The position numbers were made by a program, and so were the translations under genes. A stretch of DNA of 64,000 nt. It comes from Bacillus sp. Marseille-P3661. Lineage in GTDB: Bacteria; Bacillota; Bacilli; Bacillales; Bacillaceae_J. The notes under the pieces are model-generated. The model was not told the DNA's origin and ran no database searches. It saw only the letters and a program-made list of their open reading frames with translations. Location: contig NZ_LT965953.1 of the NCBI RefSeq assembly GCF_900240995.1, positions 765,303 to 829,302 on the forward strand, read 5' to 3'. How positions within the stretch are numbered: the stretch's first letter is position 1; each line of letters starts with the position of its first letter. Of this stretch, positions 1-11,348 are shown in pieces.

Positions 1-261
<261 letters not shown>

Positions 262-277
262 ATAGGAGGGATAGTAA

Positions 278-2704
278 ATGTTAGTTTCATATAACTGGTT
301 AAAAGAATATGTTGACATAAATAACGTAACAGCTGAAGAACTTGCCGACAAAATTACAAAAAGCGGGATAGAAGTTGAAACAGTCGAAGATTTAAGCAAG
401 GGTATACAAGGGATTGTAGTAGGTCATGTATTAGAATGTGAGAAACATCCGGAAGCTGATAAGCTTAATATTTGTAAAGTAGATATTGGTGAAGGTGAAC
501 CGCAACAAATTATTTGTGGAGCTCCGAATGTAGCTGCAGGACAAAAGGTTGTTGTTGCTAAAATTGGTGCAGTGCTTCCAGGCAATTTTAAAATAAAAAA
601 AGCAAAGCTTCGTGGTGAGACTTCAAACGGAATGATTTGTTCTTTGCAAGAATTAGGGGTGGAAGCAAAGTTAGTTGCGAAGGAAACTGCAACTGGTATT
701 TTTGTGTTTCCAAGCGATGTAGAGGTTGGTAAAGATGCACTTGAATATTTAAACTTAAACGATAAGGTATTAGAGCTTAGCCTCACACCAAACCGTTCAG
801 ATGCATTAAGTATGTTGGGGGTTGCGTATGAAGTAGCGGCTATTCTAGGCCGTGATGTCAAATTACCGCAGCCAAGCGTAGAAGAAACAAGTGAAAAAAC
901 AGAAGATAATATTAAAATTACAGTTGATGCAAAAGAAGATAATCCATACTATGCGGCTCGAATTGTAAAAGGTGTAAAGATTGCTCCATCACCATTGTGG
1001 TTGCAAACACGATTAATGGCAGCTGGAATTCGACCAATAAGTAATGTGGTGGATATTACAAACTATATCCTTCTTGAATATGGACAACCATTGCATGCAT
1101 TCGATTACGATCGTCTCGGTTCAAAGGAAATAGTAGTACGTCGTGCTAACAATGGAGAGAAAATAGTTACTTTAGATGATCAGGAACGTACATTAACTGA
1201 CGAACACCTTGTGATTACAAATGGAAAAGAACCAATAGCGTTAGCAGGTGTAATGGGTGGGGCAAATTCTGAAGTTCATGGTGATACAGTAAATGTATTA
1301 ATTGAGTCTGCTGTATTTGATGGACAAACAATTCGCAAAGCATCTAAAGACCACGGACTACGTAGTGAAGCTAGTACTCGTTATGAAAAAGGCGTTGACC
1401 CATTGCGAGCACATGCGGCAGCAAACCGCGCTGCATCCCTAATAGTTGAATTGGCGGGTGGCGAAGTATTAGAAGGTATGATTGAGGTTGATCATTTAGA
1501 CCGCAGTCCGGTTACTGTTGAAGTAACTACAGATCGAATTAATAGTGTGTTAGGAACTTCGATTACTTCAGATGAAGTTGCGCAAATTTTTACACGTTTG
1601 CAATTTCAATATAAAGAGGACAATGGAAGATTCACTATTACTGCTCCTTCACGCAGAAGAGATATTGTAATTCCTGAAGATTTAATTGAAGAAGTTGCCC
1701 GTTTATACGGCTACGATAACATCCCTACGACATTGCCGATCATGGATGCAACACCAGGTAAATTATCAGATTACCAAGCGAAACGACGTAAGGTTCGTAA
1801 ATATTTAGAAGGTGCAAGTTTATATGAAGCTGTGACTTATTCCTTAACAAGTGCTGGAAAAGCTTCAAAATTCGAAGATGAGCTAGTCAATGCTAAGCCA
1901 ATCCGATTATCAATGCCAATGAGTGAAGAACGCAGCACGCTAAGATTAAGCCTAGTTCCACACTTGTTAGAAGTAATTGCTCATAACCACGCACGTCAGA
2001 TAGACAATGTTTCGGTATTTGAAATCGGTAAAGTATACTTAACTGAGGATACTATAACGACAAACTTACCTCGTGAAAGAGAAAACTTAGCTGGTGCTTT
2101 TACAGGACTTTGGCATTCCCATTCATGGCAGGGTGAGAAAAAAGCTGTTGATTTCTTCGTTGTTAAGGGTGTGTTAGAAGGTCTATTTGCCCAATTAGGA
2201 CTTGAAAAGAGAATTACGTTTGAACAAGGTAAAAAGGATAGCTTACATCCCGGACGTACAGCGATCGTTCGCTTAGATGGTGACTATTTAGGTTTTGTTG
2301 GTCAGGTGCATCCTGAAGTTCAAAATGAACTAGATCTAAATCCTACAATTGTGTTCGAACTTTCATTAGTAAAACTACTTAGTGCAGATGTAAGTTCGAT
2401 TAAATACGAAGCAATCCCTCGTTATCCTTCAATCTCAAGGGATATTGCCTTAGTTGTAGATGAACAAATGGTTGCCGGAAATGTTCAAGATGTAATCCGT
2501 CAAGCAGGTGGTAAGCTGTTAAAAGACGTATCCATCTTTGACTTATATCAAGGTGAACATTTAGAAAAAGGTAAAAAATCGTTAGCGTTCTCGTTGCGTT
2601 ATTTTGATCCAGAAAAAACGTTAACAGATGAGGAAGTTACAAAAGCTCATAACAACGTGTTAAAAGCTGTTGAAGAGCAATTAGGTGCAACTTTAAGAGG
2701 CTAA
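278..2704 (+). CDS. pheT: phenylalanyl-tRNA synthetase beta subunit
   Basis: PheT, 808 residues, a normal length for the bacterial long-form beta subunit. Domains in order: N-terminal region; EMAP/OB-type tRNA-binding domain (about residues 40-150, with [13 protein letters not shown]); B3/B4 editing domain (about 210-395, with [13 protein letters not shown]) that hydrolyses mischarged Tyr-tRNA-Phe; B5 domain (about 405-475); class II-like core; C-terminal anticodon-binding FDX-ACB domain (about 715-808, with [14 protein letters not shown]). The start ATG is preceded by AGGAGGG at a good distance. It is translated with pheS and followed directly by a strong terminator, so pheST ends here. Confidence 0.98.
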   Translation: MLVSYNWLKEYVDINNVTAEELADKITKSGIEVETVEDLSKGIQGIVVGHVLECEKHPEADKLNICKVDIGEGEPQQIICGAPNVAAGQKVVVAKIGAVLPGNFKIKKAKLRGETSNGMICSLQELGVEAKLVAKETATGIFVFPSDVEVGKDALEYLNLNDKVLELSLTPNRSDALSMLGVAYEVAAILGRDVKLPQPSVEETSEKTEDNIKITVDAKEDNPYYAARIVKGVKIAPSPLWLQTRLMAAGIRPISNVVDITNYILLEYGQPLHAFDYDRLGSKEIVVRRANNGEKIVTLDDQERTLTDEHLVITNGKEPIALAGVMGGANSEVHGDTVNVLIESAVFDGQTIRKASKDHGLRSEASTRYEKGVDPLRAHAAANRAASLIVELAGGEVLEGMIEVDHLDRSPVTVEVTTDRINSVLGTSITSDEVAQIFTRLQFQYKEDNGRFTITAPSRRRDIVIPEDLIEEVARLYGYDNIPTTLPIMDATPGKLSDYQAKRRKVRKYLEGASLYEAVTYSLTSAGKASKFEDELVNAKPIRLSMPMSEERSTLRLSLVPHLLEVIAHNHARQIDNVSVFEIGKVYLTEDTITTNLPRERENLAGAFTGLWHSHSWQGEKKAVDFFVVKGVLEGLFAQLGLEKRITFEQGKKDSLHPGRTAIVRLDGDYLGFVGQVHPEVQNELDLNPTIVFELSLVKLLSADVSSIKYEAIPRYPSISRDIALVVDEQMVAGNVQDVIRQAGGKLLKDVSIFDLYQGEHLEKGKKSLAFSLRYFDPEKTLTDEEVTKAHNNVLKAVEEQLGATLRG

Positions 2705-2716
2705 AATTTTGAAAGT

Positions 2717-2757
2717 CAAAGGCTCCAGCTAAACTATAGCGGGAGCCTTTGTGTTTT
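2717..2757 (+). terminator. Rho-independent terminator of pheST
   Basis: A 10-bp stem (CAAAGGCTCC paired with GGAGCCTTTG) with a loop of about 15 bases is followed by GTGTTTTG. It begins 13 bases after the pheT stop. Confidence 0.85.
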
Positions 2758-2783
2758 GTAAAGGCATGGTTTCGCTTAGCAAG

Positions 2784-2905
2784 TTTGTAAGCGAATTTTT
2801 GTAATTTATAATCTGATTAAGCGATTTGTAAGCGGATATTTGAATTTGTAAGCCAAAATGTCGAATTTCTAATCCAAGTTCACACATTTATAAGCGAACA
2901 ACACA
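2784..2905. repeat. degenerate 20-21 bp tandem repeat, six units
   Basis: Six copies of a core like TTTGTAAGCG begin at 2784, 2805, 2825, 2845, 2866 and 2887. The spacing is therefore 21, 20, 20, 21 and 21 bp, close to two turns of the DNA helix. Units 1 and 3 match the core best, unit 4 reads TTTGTAAGCC, and units 2, 5 and 6 carry one or more changes. The repeat lies between the convergent terminators of pheT and ptsI and has no useful open frame. Its function is unknown. Confidence 0.7.
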
Positions 2906-2920
2906 ATCAACTAATTTTAA

Positions 2921-2958
2921 AGCAAATAAGGATTCCGCTATACAACTTGCGGAATCCT
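2921..2958 (-). terminator. terminator of ptsHI
   Basis: A 10-bp perfect stem, AGGATTCCGC with GCGGAATCCT, encloses a 10-base loop. On the minus strand it is followed by TATTTGCTTT. It sits 15 bases past the ptsI stop. Confidence 0.85.
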
Positions 2959-2973
2959 AATCCTACAGTTATT

Positions 2974-4686
2974 TTATAAAACTTCCTCTACGTATTTTTT
3001 GACTTGTTCAGCAGTTTGCATGTTTAGTACTTTATCAGCAAGGTCTTGAGCTTGTTGTGCTGTTAACTTCATAAGCTGACTTCTAGCAGGGAGGATTGAT
3101 GTTGCGCTCATACTAAACTCATCAAGGCCTAGACCTAGCAAGATTGGAATGGCAATAGAATCCCCCGCCATTTCTCCACACATTCCGGCCCATTTGCCTT
3201 CGGAATGTGCAGCATCAATAACCATTTTAATTAACCGCAAAAGTGCCGGGTTATATGGTTGATATAGGTATGAGATTCGCTCATTCATCCGATCTGCGGC
3301 CATAGTATACTGTATTAAGTCATTCGTACCAATGCTGAAGAAATCAACTTCCTTTGCAAACTGATCAGCGAGAACAGCTGTAGAAGGGATTTCAACCATA
3401 ATTCCAATTTCAATATTCTCATTTACCGATGTTCCTGCTTGAACAAGCTTATCTTTTTCTTCAAGTAAAATATCTTTCGCTTTTCTAAATTCTTCAATTG
3501 TTGCAATCATAGGAAACATAATTTTTAGGTTTCCATATGTACTTGCTTTTAATAGTGCACGCAGTTGTGTTCTGAAAATATCCTGTTGATCTAAACATAG
3601 GCGAATCGCACGATAGCCTAAAAAAGGGTTCATTTCCTTTGGGAGATTTAAGTATGGTAACTCTTTGTCTCCGCCAATATCAAGGGTTCTTACAACAACA
3701 GGTTTGCCTTGCATTTTCTCTAGAACAGTTTTATAGGCCGTATATTGTTCGTCTTCGGAAGGCAATTGATCTCGGCCCATATATAGAAATTCAGTTCGAT
3801 AAAGTCCAATTCCTTCACCGCCATTTTCAAGTACACCTGTCACATCATTTGGGGTTCCGATGTTGGCAGCCAATTCAACATGCTTGCCATCAGCGGTTAC
3901 TGTTGCCTCGTTAACAAGCTTAGCCCATTCTATCTTTTGCTCTTCATATTGTTGTTGTTTCCTTTGATATGTTTTGATTGTTTCCTCTGTAGGATTTATT
4001 ACAACTTTTCCATCGATTCCGTCTATAATGAGTTGTGTTCCGTTTTTAATTTCCGCTGTAATTTGTTTCGTACCAACAACAGCGGGAATTTCCAATGAAC
4101 GTGCCATAATAGCGGAGTGAGAAGTACGTCCACCAATGTCTGTTGCAAAACCTTTAACGACATTTTTATTTAATTGGGCTGTATCAGAAGGTGTTAAATC
4201 CTTTGCTAGAATGATTACTTCTTCCGTTAACATGCTAGGATTTGGAATTGTGACACCTAAAAGATTCGCCAACATTCGTTGTGAAACATCGCGAATATCT
4301 GCTGCACGTTCCTTCATATAATCATTATCCATTTGCTCAAACATTGAAATGAACATTTGTGCAACTTCATGTAAAGCGACTTCAGCGTTAACTTTTTCGT
4401 TCTGAATTTTATCTTTGATAGGATTGATTAATTCAGGATCATTCAAAACTAGAATATGGGCAGAAAATATTTCTGCTTTATCTTTTCCAAGCTTCTGTAA
4501 AGCATGCTCCCTAATGGCTTCTAACTCTTCTTGTGACTTTTGAATAGCAGCTGTAAAGCGCTGCACTTCTGAATCTGCGTCCTGTATATCTTTTTTCTCA
4601 ACTGCTAGATCTGGATGTTCTAGCAAATAGGCATTAGCAATTGCTATCCCGGCAGATGCCGCTATCCCAGTAATGACTTTTTCCAT
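2974..4686 (-). CDS. ptsI: PTS enzyme I (phosphoenolpyruvate-protein phosphotransferase)
   Basis: Enzyme I, 570 residues, the usual length. It takes phosphate from PEP onto a histidine and passes it to HPr, the first step of all PTS sugar uptake. Visible parts: N-terminal HPr-binding helical domain (about 25-145); phosphohistidine domain with [13 protein letters not shown], where His190 is the phosphorylated residue; C-terminal PEP-binding barrel (about 255-545) with [22 protein letters not shown] and GMCGEMAGD, which holds the catalytic Cys. The start ATG follows the ptsH stop codon with no gap (TAAATG), so the two are translationally coupled. The usual partner ptsG is not in the window. Confidence 0.98.
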   Translation of the reverse strand: MEKVITGIAASAGIAIANAYLLEHPDLAVEKKDIQDADSEVQRFTAAIQKSQEELEAIREHALQKLGKDKAEIFSAHILVLNDPELINPIKDKIQNEKVNAEVALHEVAQMFISMFEQMDNDYMKERAADIRDVSQRMLANLLGVTIPNPSMLTEEVIILAKDLTPSDTAQLNKNVVKGFATDIGGRTSHSAIMARSLEIPAVVGTKQITAEIKNGTQLIIDGIDGKVVINPTEETIKTYQRKQQQYEEQKIEWAKLVNEATVTADGKHVELAANIGTPNDVTGVLENGGEGIGLYRTEFLYMGRDQLPSEDEQYTAYKTVLEKMQGKPVVVRTLDIGGDKELPYLNLPKEMNPFLGYRAIRLCLDQQDIFRTQLRALLKASTYGNLKIMFPMIATIEEFRKAKDILLEEKDKLVQAGTSVNENIEIGIMVEIPSTAVLADQFAKEVDFFSIGTNDLIQYTMAADRMNERISYLYQPYNPALLRLIKMVIDAAHSEGKWAGMCGEMAGDSIAIPILLGLGLDEFSMSATSILPARSQLMKLTAQQAQDLADKVLNMQTAEQVKKYVEEVL

Positions 4687-4953
4687 TTATTCTGCTAAAC
4701 CTTCGCTTTTCATAGTTTCGGCAATGGCCTTCAATGCTTCATCTCCATCATTGCCCTCGGTGATGATTTTAATTTCAGCACCTTGTGGAATTCCAAGAGA
4801 CATAACGCCCATAATTGACTTAAGGTTTACGTTTTTGCCTTGGTATTCTAAATTTACCTCACAATTAAATCGGGTAGCAGCTTGCACTAATGAAGTTGCA
4901 GGACGTGCATGTATTCCAGATTCACTAGTAATATGAAAAGTTTGTTCTGGCAT
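4687..4953 (-). CDS. ptsH: phosphocarrier protein HPr
   Basis: HPr, 88 residues. It carries phosphate from enzyme I to the sugar-specific EIIA domains. His15 in GIHARPAT is the PEP-dependent site. Ser46 in [11 protein letters not shown] is the site for HPr kinase; HPr-Ser-P is the corepressor of CcpA in Firmicutes. Both sites are intact. The start has a strong AAAGGAG at a good distance. It is the first gene of a two-gene ptsHI unit read from a sigma-A promoter at 4995-5022. In B. subtilis the same genes follow ptsG elsewhere on the chromosome (recalled, not checked). Confidence 0.98.
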   Translation of the reverse strand: MPEQTFHITSESGIHARPATSLVQAATRFNCEVNLEYQGKNVNLKSIMGVMSLGIPQGAEIKIITEGNDGDEALKAIAETMKSEGLAE

Positions 4954-4994
4954 ATTTATATTACTCCTTTCTCGCTCATGTTATGTTTTCAATG

Positions 4995-5022
4995 ATTATA
5001 AAATTATTTTCACCTAGTTCAA
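4995..5022 (-). promoter_or_regulatory. sigma-A promoter of ptsHI
   Basis: On the minus strand, TTGAAC (5022-5017) is separated by 16 bp from a perfect TATAAT (5000-4995). It lies about 40 bases upstream of the ptsH start. No antiterminator (RAT-type) sequence was recognised in the short leader. Confidence 0.7.
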
Positions 5023-5129
5023 TGGTACTTTTTTCAAACAGACTTTATATATTTATTGCACCACCTTCCTAGTTGAATCATTCAAATATATGAAGTTATC
5101 TTTTACCAAAATGGTACTTTTCATTCTAA

Positions 5130-5169
5130 ATAAAAAAGCTAAAAAAGACTTCCACTAATTGAGGAAGTC
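5130..5169 (-). terminator. terminator of rnhC
   Basis: On the minus strand a 7-bp stem GACTTCC/GGAAGTC with a 9-base loop is followed by TTTTTTAGCTTTTTT. It lies 30 bases after the rnhC stop. Confidence 0.8.
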
Positions 5170-5198
5170 AATCAACCATTTCTATTTTTTACAAAATC

Positions 5199-6143
5199 CT
5201 ATAATAATTTTTTTGCTTTATCGGTATTAGCAAAATGTAATTTAGTAAATTTCAATAATGAATCAGGGCCGTGCTTTTTGATCAATTCAGCAGCTTTCTT
5301 ATCGACTTGTGGACCTGCGCCTTTAGGTAGCTGAAAGCCAGCTTGTTCACTTAGTTTTTCAAATTCTTTAACAAACGCGTATCTTGAGATAATGGAAGCT
5401 GCTGCAACGGCAATATGAACGCCTTCAGCTTTTGTACTGAAAAATGCATTTTTTTCTTTCCATTTTATTTGTTTACCATTTAGGTACCTGAAAAAGATAT
5501 CCGGTTGACAAAATTGATCGATTAATATTCCATCAAGAATTTGAGCAGGAGTTAGTTTATCTAATAAGTGGTTTATTGCTTGATTATGTAATAATGCTTT
5601 CATTTTGCCTTGGTTCATTCCGCTTTGCTCTAGTTTATTATATTTTTCGTTTCTTAAAATAAGTAAACTATGTGGGACTAGTTTAATAATTTCCTTGGCT
5701 ATTTTAGTAATTTGTATATCATTTAAGTCTTTAGAGTCCTTGACTCCTAATTGTTTTAACATGTTTATCTGTTCACTTGAAACATAAGCAGCAACCACAG
5801 TCATTGGACCGAAGTAATCACCTGTTCCCACTTCATCTGAACCAATAATAGATAGTTCACTAATATTTGGTGGGGGTGAATACTTGTTTGTAATTGTAGA
5901 TTTTTGTTTATTCTTTTTTACCAAAGTACCACTAGCGGAAGTATCTCCCCATTTATTTGCCTCAGTTAAGGCTGACTTCCCTTGAAATAGTACTTTCCCC
6001 GATTTATATGCGGTAATGGTACATCCAGAGGGCTTTGCTACAAAAACCGCTCCAGGTGGGCAGTGATCTGTTAGCGAGGATTGATAGCTTTTCATCATTT
6101 GTGCGATTGTCTCGTTAGAAACAGTTAAGACAGAATTTGACAT
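5199..6143 (-). CDS. rnhC: ribonuclease HIII
   Basis: RNase HIII, 314 residues, cuts the RNA strand of RNA-DNA hybrids. The N-terminal 85 or so residues match the TBP-like substrate-binding domain typical of the HIII type. The catalytic domain starts at IIGSDEVGTGDYFGPM, which carries the first catalytic Asp and Glu of the DEVG motif. Further conserved blocks are GVKDSKDLND and AVAAASIISRYAFV. AGGAG precedes the ATG. It is transcribed alone, divergently from zapA, as in B. subtilis. Confidence 0.96.
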   Translation of the reverse strand: MSNSVLTVSNETIAQMMKSYQSSLTDHCPPGAVFVAKPSGCTITAYKSGKVLFQGKSALTEANKWGDTSASGTLVKKNKQKSTITNKYSPPPNISELSIIGSDEVGTGDYFGPMTVVAAYVSSEQINMLKQLGVKDSKDLNDIQITKIAKEIIKLVPHSLLILRNEKYNKLEQSGMNQGKMKALLHNQAINHLLDKLTPAQILDGILIDQFCQPDIFFRYLNGKQIKWKEKNAFFSTKAEGVHIAVAAASIISRYAFVKEFEKLSEQAGFQLPKGAGPQVDKKAAELIKKHGPDSLLKFTKLHFANTDKAKKLL

Positions 6144-6169
6144 AATGTTTCTCCTCTTCCCTAAATATT

Positions 6170-6197
6170 TTGAAAAGATGTATATTCATGGTATGAT
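6170..6197 (+). promoter_or_regulatory. promoter of zapA-cvpA
   Basis: TTGAAA, a 16-bp spacer and TATGAT, with an extended TGG before the -10. It lies about 95 bases upstream of the zapA start and just behind the divergent rnhC start. The leader contains a short GGGG/CCCC hairpin near 6229-6246. Confidence 0.6.
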
Positions 6198-6290
6198 GAT
6201 AACTAGAAAATTCCGTATGATATTGATTGAGGGGATAATACCCCCTATTGCTGGTAAGTTTCACTTTATGTTGATTGGGGGCCTATCTAG

Positions 6291-6587
6291 GTGTCTGGGC
6301 AAAACAAAAAACGGATTTCAGTTGAGATATACGGTCAACACTATACAATAGTTGGTGATGAAAACTCAAGTCATATCCGAAAAGTTTCAAACATGGTTGA
6401 TGAAAAGATGAGAGAAATTAATGATGCTAATCCATATTTAGATACTAGTAAGCTTGCAGTATTGACGGCCCTTAATATTGTAAATGATTTTCTGAAATTA
6501 CAAAATGAATATGATGATTTGACCAAGGAATATCAAATATTATTGAAGAAACTAGCAAAGGAAGAGGAAGAAACGGAAAATGATTGA
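6291..6587 (+). CDS. zapA: cell division protein ZapA
   Basis: ZapA, 98 residues, promotes FtsZ filament bundling at the division ring. The N-terminal domain ([19 protein letters not shown]) and the block [26 protein letters not shown] (conserved segments in two parts) are typical, followed by a C-terminal coiled coil ending in acidic residues. The GTG start at 6291 is chosen because it gives the normal N-terminus and has a GGGGG-type ribosome site upstream. The stop overlaps the cvpA start by 8 bases, so the two are coupled. Confidence 0.93.
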   Translation: MSGQNKKRISVEIYGQHYTIVGDENSSHIRKVSNMVDEKMREINDANPYLDTSKLAVLTALNIVNDFLKLQNEYDDLTKEYQILLKKLAKEEEETEND

Positions 6588-7119
6588 CTTAATTTTACTT
6601 TTTATCCTTGTTTTAGGTTTTTTCATCGGTTTTCGACGTGGTTTTGTACTACAAATCATATATTTTGCAGGATTTATAGCCGCATATATTGTAGCTTATT
6701 TATACTTTGACGATATAGCACCACATTTAAAGCTTTGGATTCCATTTCCAACTCCGTCTGAAAATAGTGCTTTTTCATTGTTTTTTGAGACCTTCAATTT
6801 AGAAAAAGCATATTATCGGGCGATCGCTTTTGCAATTCTTTTTTTTGGTACTAAAATTGTATTACATATTGTGGGATCCATGCTTGACTTTTTAGCGGAT
6901 TTGCCGATATTAAGGACTATTAATGGCTGGTTTGGTGGTGCGCTAGGCTTTGTGGAAGTCTACCTAGTAATCTTTATTCTATTACATCTAGGGGCACTGA
7001 CTCCATTAGAATTCGTTCAGTCCATCCTGAACGAATCTATTTTGGCAAGAGGTATTGTTGAACATACACCGATTGTTTCAGGGAAAATCAAGGCACTGTG
7101 GTTTGACAGCTTAACCTGA
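6580..7119 (+). CDS. cvpA: CvpA-family membrane protein (YshB)
   Basis: A 179-residue membrane protein of the CvpA/colicin V production family. I can see about four transmembrane segments: near 2-20, 22-42, 80-100 and 112-140. Between the first two is the short basic FRRGF turn typical of the family. The biochemical role in Bacillus is not established. Position directly after zapA, with overlapping start and stop, matches yshB of B. subtilis. The symbol is used in the family sense. Confidence 0.88.
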   Translation: MIDLILLFILVLGFFIGFRRGFVLQIIYFAGFIAAYIVAYLYFDDIAPHLKLWIPFPTPSENSAFSLFFETFNLEKAYYRAIAFAILFFGTKIVLHIVGSMLDFLADLPILRTINGWFGGALGFVEVYLVIFILLHLGALTPLEFVQSILNESILARGIVEHTPIVSGKIKALWFDSLT

Positions 7120-7136
7120 TAAATTCTTTCCAGGAT

Positions 7137-7170
7137 CCTCCATGTAAAATGCATGGAGGTTTGTAGTTTG
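7137..7170 (+). terminator. possible weak terminator after cvpA
   Basis: Perfect 8-bp stem CCTCCATG/CATGGAGG with a 7-base loop, followed by TTTGTAGTTTG rather than a clean T-run. It may only partly stop transcription before polX. Confidence 0.55.
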
Positions 7171-7236
7171 TGAGTGACCATGAATTCGATCTGTCAAATC
7201 ATATATTACATAATTTTTTAAGGTAGGGTCTTTCTT

Positions 7237-8955
7237 ATGGAAATTAATAAAAAAGATATTATTAAAACACTAGAAACTATTGCGGTTTATTTGGAAATAA
7301 AAGGAGAAAATCCATTTAAAATATCAGCTTATCGAAAAGCTGCTGCCGCGCTTGAAGCGGATGACCGAAGCATAACAGATATTGAGGATGTTTCTAAGTT
7401 AAAAGGAATTGGAAAAGGAACTGCAGCTGTTATTGAAGAATTGTTAACGACTGGACAGTCAAATGTTCTTCAGGAATTAATAGAACAAGTACCAAAAGGG
7501 CTGTTAGCGTTGTTAAATTTGCCAGGACTTGGTGGAAAAAAGATTGCAAAGCTTTATCAGGAGCTGGATGTGACTGATATTGAATCCTTGAAACAAAATT
7601 GTTTAGAAAATAAGGTTCAAGGTTTAGCGGGCTTCGGGAAGAAAACAGAAGAAAAAATTTTAGCGGCGATTGAGGATGTCGGAAATCGTCCTGAACGTTT
7701 ACCTATTTGGTTCATGCTTCCAATTGCAGCAGACATTGAAACACAGCTCAGTAATATGGAACATATTTTACAATTTTCACGTGCGGGAAGTTTAAGGAGA
7801 ATGAAGGAAACAATTAAAGATTTAGATTTTATTATTGCAACGACTGAAGCTCATGCTGTACGTGAACAGCTTTTAAAGCTTGATCGGATTTCAGAAGTTA
7901 TAGCTAGTGGGGATACAAAGGTTTCAGTTGTTTTAAAATATGAATATGATGTTTCTATAGATTTTCGTCTGGTTGAACCTAAAAGCTTTGCTACGACATT
8001 ACACCACTTTACAGGCTCAAAAGAACATAATGTAAAAATGCGGCAGTTAGCGAAAGAACGTGGTGAAAAAATTAGCGAATATGGTGTTGAAATCATTGAA
8101 ACAGGTGAAGTTTTATATTTTGATTCAGAAACTGAATTTTTCAAGCATTTTGGATTACAATTTATACCGCCTGAAATGCGTGAAGACCAAGGTGAAGTCG
8201 ATGCCTTTCAGCATGAAATAGAAGTTTTGAATGTAGCTGATATCAAAGGTGATTTGCATATGCACACAACTTGGAGTGATGGTGCTTATTCTATTCAAGA
8301 AATGGTTGAAGCTGCTCGGAAGAAAGGCTATGCCTATATAGCTATTACGGATCATTCTCAATATTTGAAGGTAGCCAATGGACTTACAGCGAAAAGGTTA
8401 CGTGAACAACGCCAAGAGATAGATCGTTTGAATGATTTATATGATGATATTACAGTCTTGGCAGGAGTTGAGATGGATATTTTACCAGATGCAACGTTGG
8501 ACTATGATGATGAACTACTAAAAGATATGGACATTGTTATCGCGGCCATTCATTCAAGTTTTTCACAGGACCGGGAAAAGATAATGAAACGGTTGATAAA
8601 TGCATTAGAAAGTCATCATGTCGATATTATTGCACATCCTACTGGAAGGATCATTGGTAAACGGGAAGGATATGATGTCGACCTAGAGCTTTTAATCGAA
8701 GTAGCTAAACGAACGAATACGGCCTTGGAATGCAATGCAAATCCATATCGATTAGATTTATCAGCAGAATGGATGAGGAAAGCCCAAGATGCAGGTGTTA
8801 AACTCGTCATTAACACTGATGCGCATCGCATTGACATGCTCGAGGATATGCAGTTAGGTGTTGCAACTGCACGCCGTGGCTGGATTAAGAAAGAAAGTAT
8901 TTTGAATACATTTGATATAAATCAATTAAAAGCATTTTTAAAGAGACATCACTAA
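7237..8955 (+). CDS. polX: DNA polymerase X with PHP domain
   Basis: PolX, 572 residues, a family X repair polymerase. N-terminal helix-hairpin-helix region (about 1-140). Nucleotidyltransferase core with GSLRRMKETIKDLDFII, giving the GS and DxD catalytic signature. C-terminal PHP phosphoesterase domain from about 335 (GDLHMHTTWSDG), with later metal ligands in ITDHSQ, AAIHSS, IIAHPTGR and NTDAHR. In bacterial PolX the PHP domain gives 3'-5' exonuclease activity, useful in base excision repair. The start is supported by AAGGTAGGG upstream. Confidence 0.96.
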   Translation: MEINKKDIIKTLETIAVYLEIKGENPFKISAYRKAAAALEADDRSITDIEDVSKLKGIGKGTAAVIEELLTTGQSNVLQELIEQVPKGLLALLNLPGLGGKKIAKLYQELDVTDIESLKQNCLENKVQGLAGFGKKTEEKILAAIEDVGNRPERLPIWFMLPIAADIETQLSNMEHILQFSRAGSLRRMKETIKDLDFIIATTEAHAVREQLLKLDRISEVIASGDTKVSVVLKYEYDVSIDFRLVEPKSFATTLHHFTGSKEHNVKMRQLAKERGEKISEYGVEIIETGEVLYFDSETEFFKHFGLQFIPPEMREDQGEVDAFQHEIEVLNVADIKGDLHMHTTWSDGAYSIQEMVEAARKKGYAYIAITDHSQYLKVANGLTAKRLREQRQEIDRLNDLYDDITVLAGVEMDILPDATLDYDDELLKDMDIVIAAIHSSFSQDREKIMKRLINALESHHVDIIAHPTGRIIGKREGYDVDLELLIEVAKRTNTALECNANPYRLDLSAEWMRKAQDAGVKLVINTDAHRIDMLEDMQLGVATARRGWIKKESILNTFDINQLKAFLKRHH

Positions 8956-8990
8956 TAAGCCTAATTTGAAAGTAAAAGGGGGCGCTGCCT

Positions 8991-11348
8991 TTGTTAAGAC
9001 ATATATCAAAGGTTCTCGAATTTGAGAAAATTAAAGAACTGTTAGTGCACCATGCAGCTTCATCACTTGGTAAAGAGAAAGTTGAAAAGCTAGAACCTTC
9101 ATATGATTATGTTGAAGTAGTTAAACTGTTAGAGGAAACAGACGAAGCATCATTGGTTCTCCGATTAAAAGGACAGGTTCCATTAGGCGGTATTTTTGAT
9201 GTTCGCCATAGTCTTAAACGGGCTCAAATTGGGGGCGCTTTAGCGGCCCACGATTTATTAGATATAGCAAGTACGATCTATGGAGGTCGTCAAATAAAGC
9301 AATTTATTGAGCTAATGCTAGAGGAAGAACATCAATTGCCTATTTTAAAAGATTATATCGATCAGATTGTCCCCTTGACTGAGCTTGAACGGAAAATCCG
9401 AAACTGTATAGATGATCATGGACATGTCATGGATGGTGCAAGTGACAAATTGAGAGGAATTAGACAGGCACTGCGTTCTGCCGAGTCAAGAATACGGGAA
9501 AAGCTTGATAGTATGACTAGATCATCCTCGGCACAAAAAATGCTTTCAGATGCAATTATTACGATCCGTAATGATCGTTTTGTAATTCCAGTAAAGCAAG
9601 AGTACCGCAGTGCATATGGTGGGATTGTTCATGATCAATCTGCATCTGGTGCGACTTTGTTTATCGAACCACAGGCTGTTGTGCAATTGAACAATCAACT
9701 ACAGGAAGCTAGAGTGAATGAGAAACAAGAGGTTGAGAGGATCTTACAAGAGTTATCTGGTTTTGTAGCAGAGAGTGCAGAGCCAATGTTACATAATGTG
9801 AAAGTATTAGCTGAAATAGATTTCATGTTTGCCAAAGCGTCCTATGGTCATAAAATAAAAGCTTCAAAACCAAAGGTGAATGAAAATGGGCAAATACGTC
9901 TTTTAAAAGCTAGACATCCGTTGATTAGTAATGATGAAGTTGTACCCAATGATATTATTTTAGGTGAAGATTATTCGTCGATAGTTATAACTGGTCCTAA
10001 TACCGGTGGTAAAACAGTTACATTAAAAACACTAGGCTTATTAACATTAATGGCACAAGCAGGTTTACCTGTTCCAGCCCAAGATGGATCGGAAATCGCA
10101 GTGTTTTCTGCAATTTATGCAGATATTGGTGATGAACAATCGATTGAACAAAGTTTAAGTACATTTTCATCCCATATGACTAATATTGTAGAAATACTTA
10201 AACGTGTAGATCACAAAAGTTTAGTATTATTCGACGAACTAGGCGCTGGAACAGATCCACAAGAAGGTGCAGCACTAGCAATTGCAATTTTAGATGATGT
10301 TTATAATCGTGGTGCCACAGTGGTGGCAACAACTCATTATCCAGAGCTAAAAGCATATGGTTATAATCGGGATGGTGTTATAAATGCAAGCGTTGAATTT
10401 GATGTTGAAACCTTAAGCCCAACTTATCGATTATTATTAGGAGTACCAGGGAGAAGTAATGCCTTTGAAATATCGAGCAGACTTGGTTTAAGTCAACAGG
10501 TCATCGAAAGGGCTAAAGGATTTGTAAGTTCTGAAACGAACAAGGTCGAAAATATGATTGCGTCATTAGAAGAAACGCAAAAAAGAGCTGAAAGTGAATG
10601 GCATGATGCGGAATCTATTCGCAAAGACGCTGAAAAACTCCACGAGGAATTACAAAAACAAATTATTGCTTTAAATGAAGAACGTAATGCATTGCTTGCG
10701 CAAGCTGAAGAAAAAGCAAGGGAAGCGATTGAAAGTTCTAAAGCCGAGGCCGAAGAAATTATCCGTCAGCTTAGGAAAATGAAAAATGATGCCCATTCTA
10801 CAATTAAGGAGCATGAACTCATTGATGCTAGAAAGCGCCTTGAAGAGGCACAACCAACCTTGCAAAAAAATAAACAAGCTGTTCAGAAGAAAAAGGTAAA
10901 GCAAGCATTACTTCCAGGTGATGAAGTTAAAGTTATAAGCCTAGAGCAACGAGGACACATTATCGAAAAAGTGAGCGATACCGAGTATCAAGTTCAAATT
11001 GGAATTTTAAAAATGAAAGTGAAAGAAAAAGATTTAGAGTATATAAGTCGCCCCGCTCCAGTAGAAACAAAACCATTAGCAACAATTCGCGGCTCTGAAC
11101 ATCACGTTAAACCGGAATTAGATTTACGTGGTGAACGGTTCGAGAATGCTGTTTTAAGAGTTGAGAAATATGTTGACGATGCACTGCTCGCAGGCTATCC
11201 GTCTGTATCAATTATCCACGGAAAAGGGACGGGTGCACTACGAAAAGGTGTACATGACTTTTTAAAATCACATCGTCATGTTAAGGGGTATAGACTTGGA
11301 GGAATGGCTGAAGGCGGTAGTGGTATAACAGTAGTTGAGTTAAAGTAA
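8991..11348 (+). CDS. mutS2: endonuclease MutS2
   Basis: MutS2, 785 residues. It lacks the mismatch-recognition domain of MutS and acts on branched DNA or, in recent work on B. subtilis, on collided ribosomes. The core and clamp regions lead to an ATPase domain with Walker A GPNTGGKT (about 334) and Walker [14 protein letters not shown] long coiled coil (about 515-640) precedes the C-terminal Smr nuclease domain with [12 protein letters not shown] and [14 protein letters not shown]. The start is TTG, supported by AAAAGGGGGCG. It follows polX by 35 bases and is probably cotranscribed. Confidence 0.97.
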   Translation: MLRHISKVLEFEKIKELLVHHAASSLGKEKVEKLEPSYDYVEVVKLLEETDEASLVLRLKGQVPLGGIFDVRHSLKRAQIGGALAAHDLLDIASTIYGGRQIKQFIELMLEEEHQLPILKDYIDQIVPLTELERKIRNCIDDHGHVMDGASDKLRGIRQALRSAESRIREKLDSMTRSSSAQKMLSDAIITIRNDRFVIPVKQEYRSAYGGIVHDQSASGATLFIEPQAVVQLNNQLQEARVNEKQEVERILQELSGFVAESAEPMLHNVKVLAEIDFMFAKASYGHKIKASKPKVNENGQIRLLKARHPLISNDEVVPNDIILGEDYSSIVITGPNTGGKTVTLKTLGLLTLMAQAGLPVPAQDGSEIAVFSAIYADIGDEQSIEQSLSTFSSHMTNIVEILKRVDHKSLVLFDELGAGTDPQEGAALAIAILDDVYNRGATVVATTHYPELKAYGYNRDGVINASVEFDVETLSPTYRLLLGVPGRSNAFEISSRLGLSQQVIERAKGFVSSETNKVENMIASLEETQKRAESEWHDAESIRKDAEKLHEELQKQIIALNEERNALLAQAEEKAREAIESSKAEAEEIIRQLRKMKNDAHSTIKEHELIDARKRLEEAQPTLQKNKQAVQKKKVKQALLPGDEVKVISLEQRGHIIEKVSDTEYQVQIGILKMKVKEKDLEYISRPAPVETKPLATIRGSEHHVKPELDLRGERFENAVLRVEKYVDDALLAGYPSVSIIHGKGTGALRKGVHDFLKSHRHVKGYRLGGMAEGGSGITVVELK

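Noticed and set aside
424-861. 145-codon minus-strand frame inside pheT
   Set aside because: It is fully inside a well-conserved gene and has Ser/Thr-rich composition typical of an antisense shadow.
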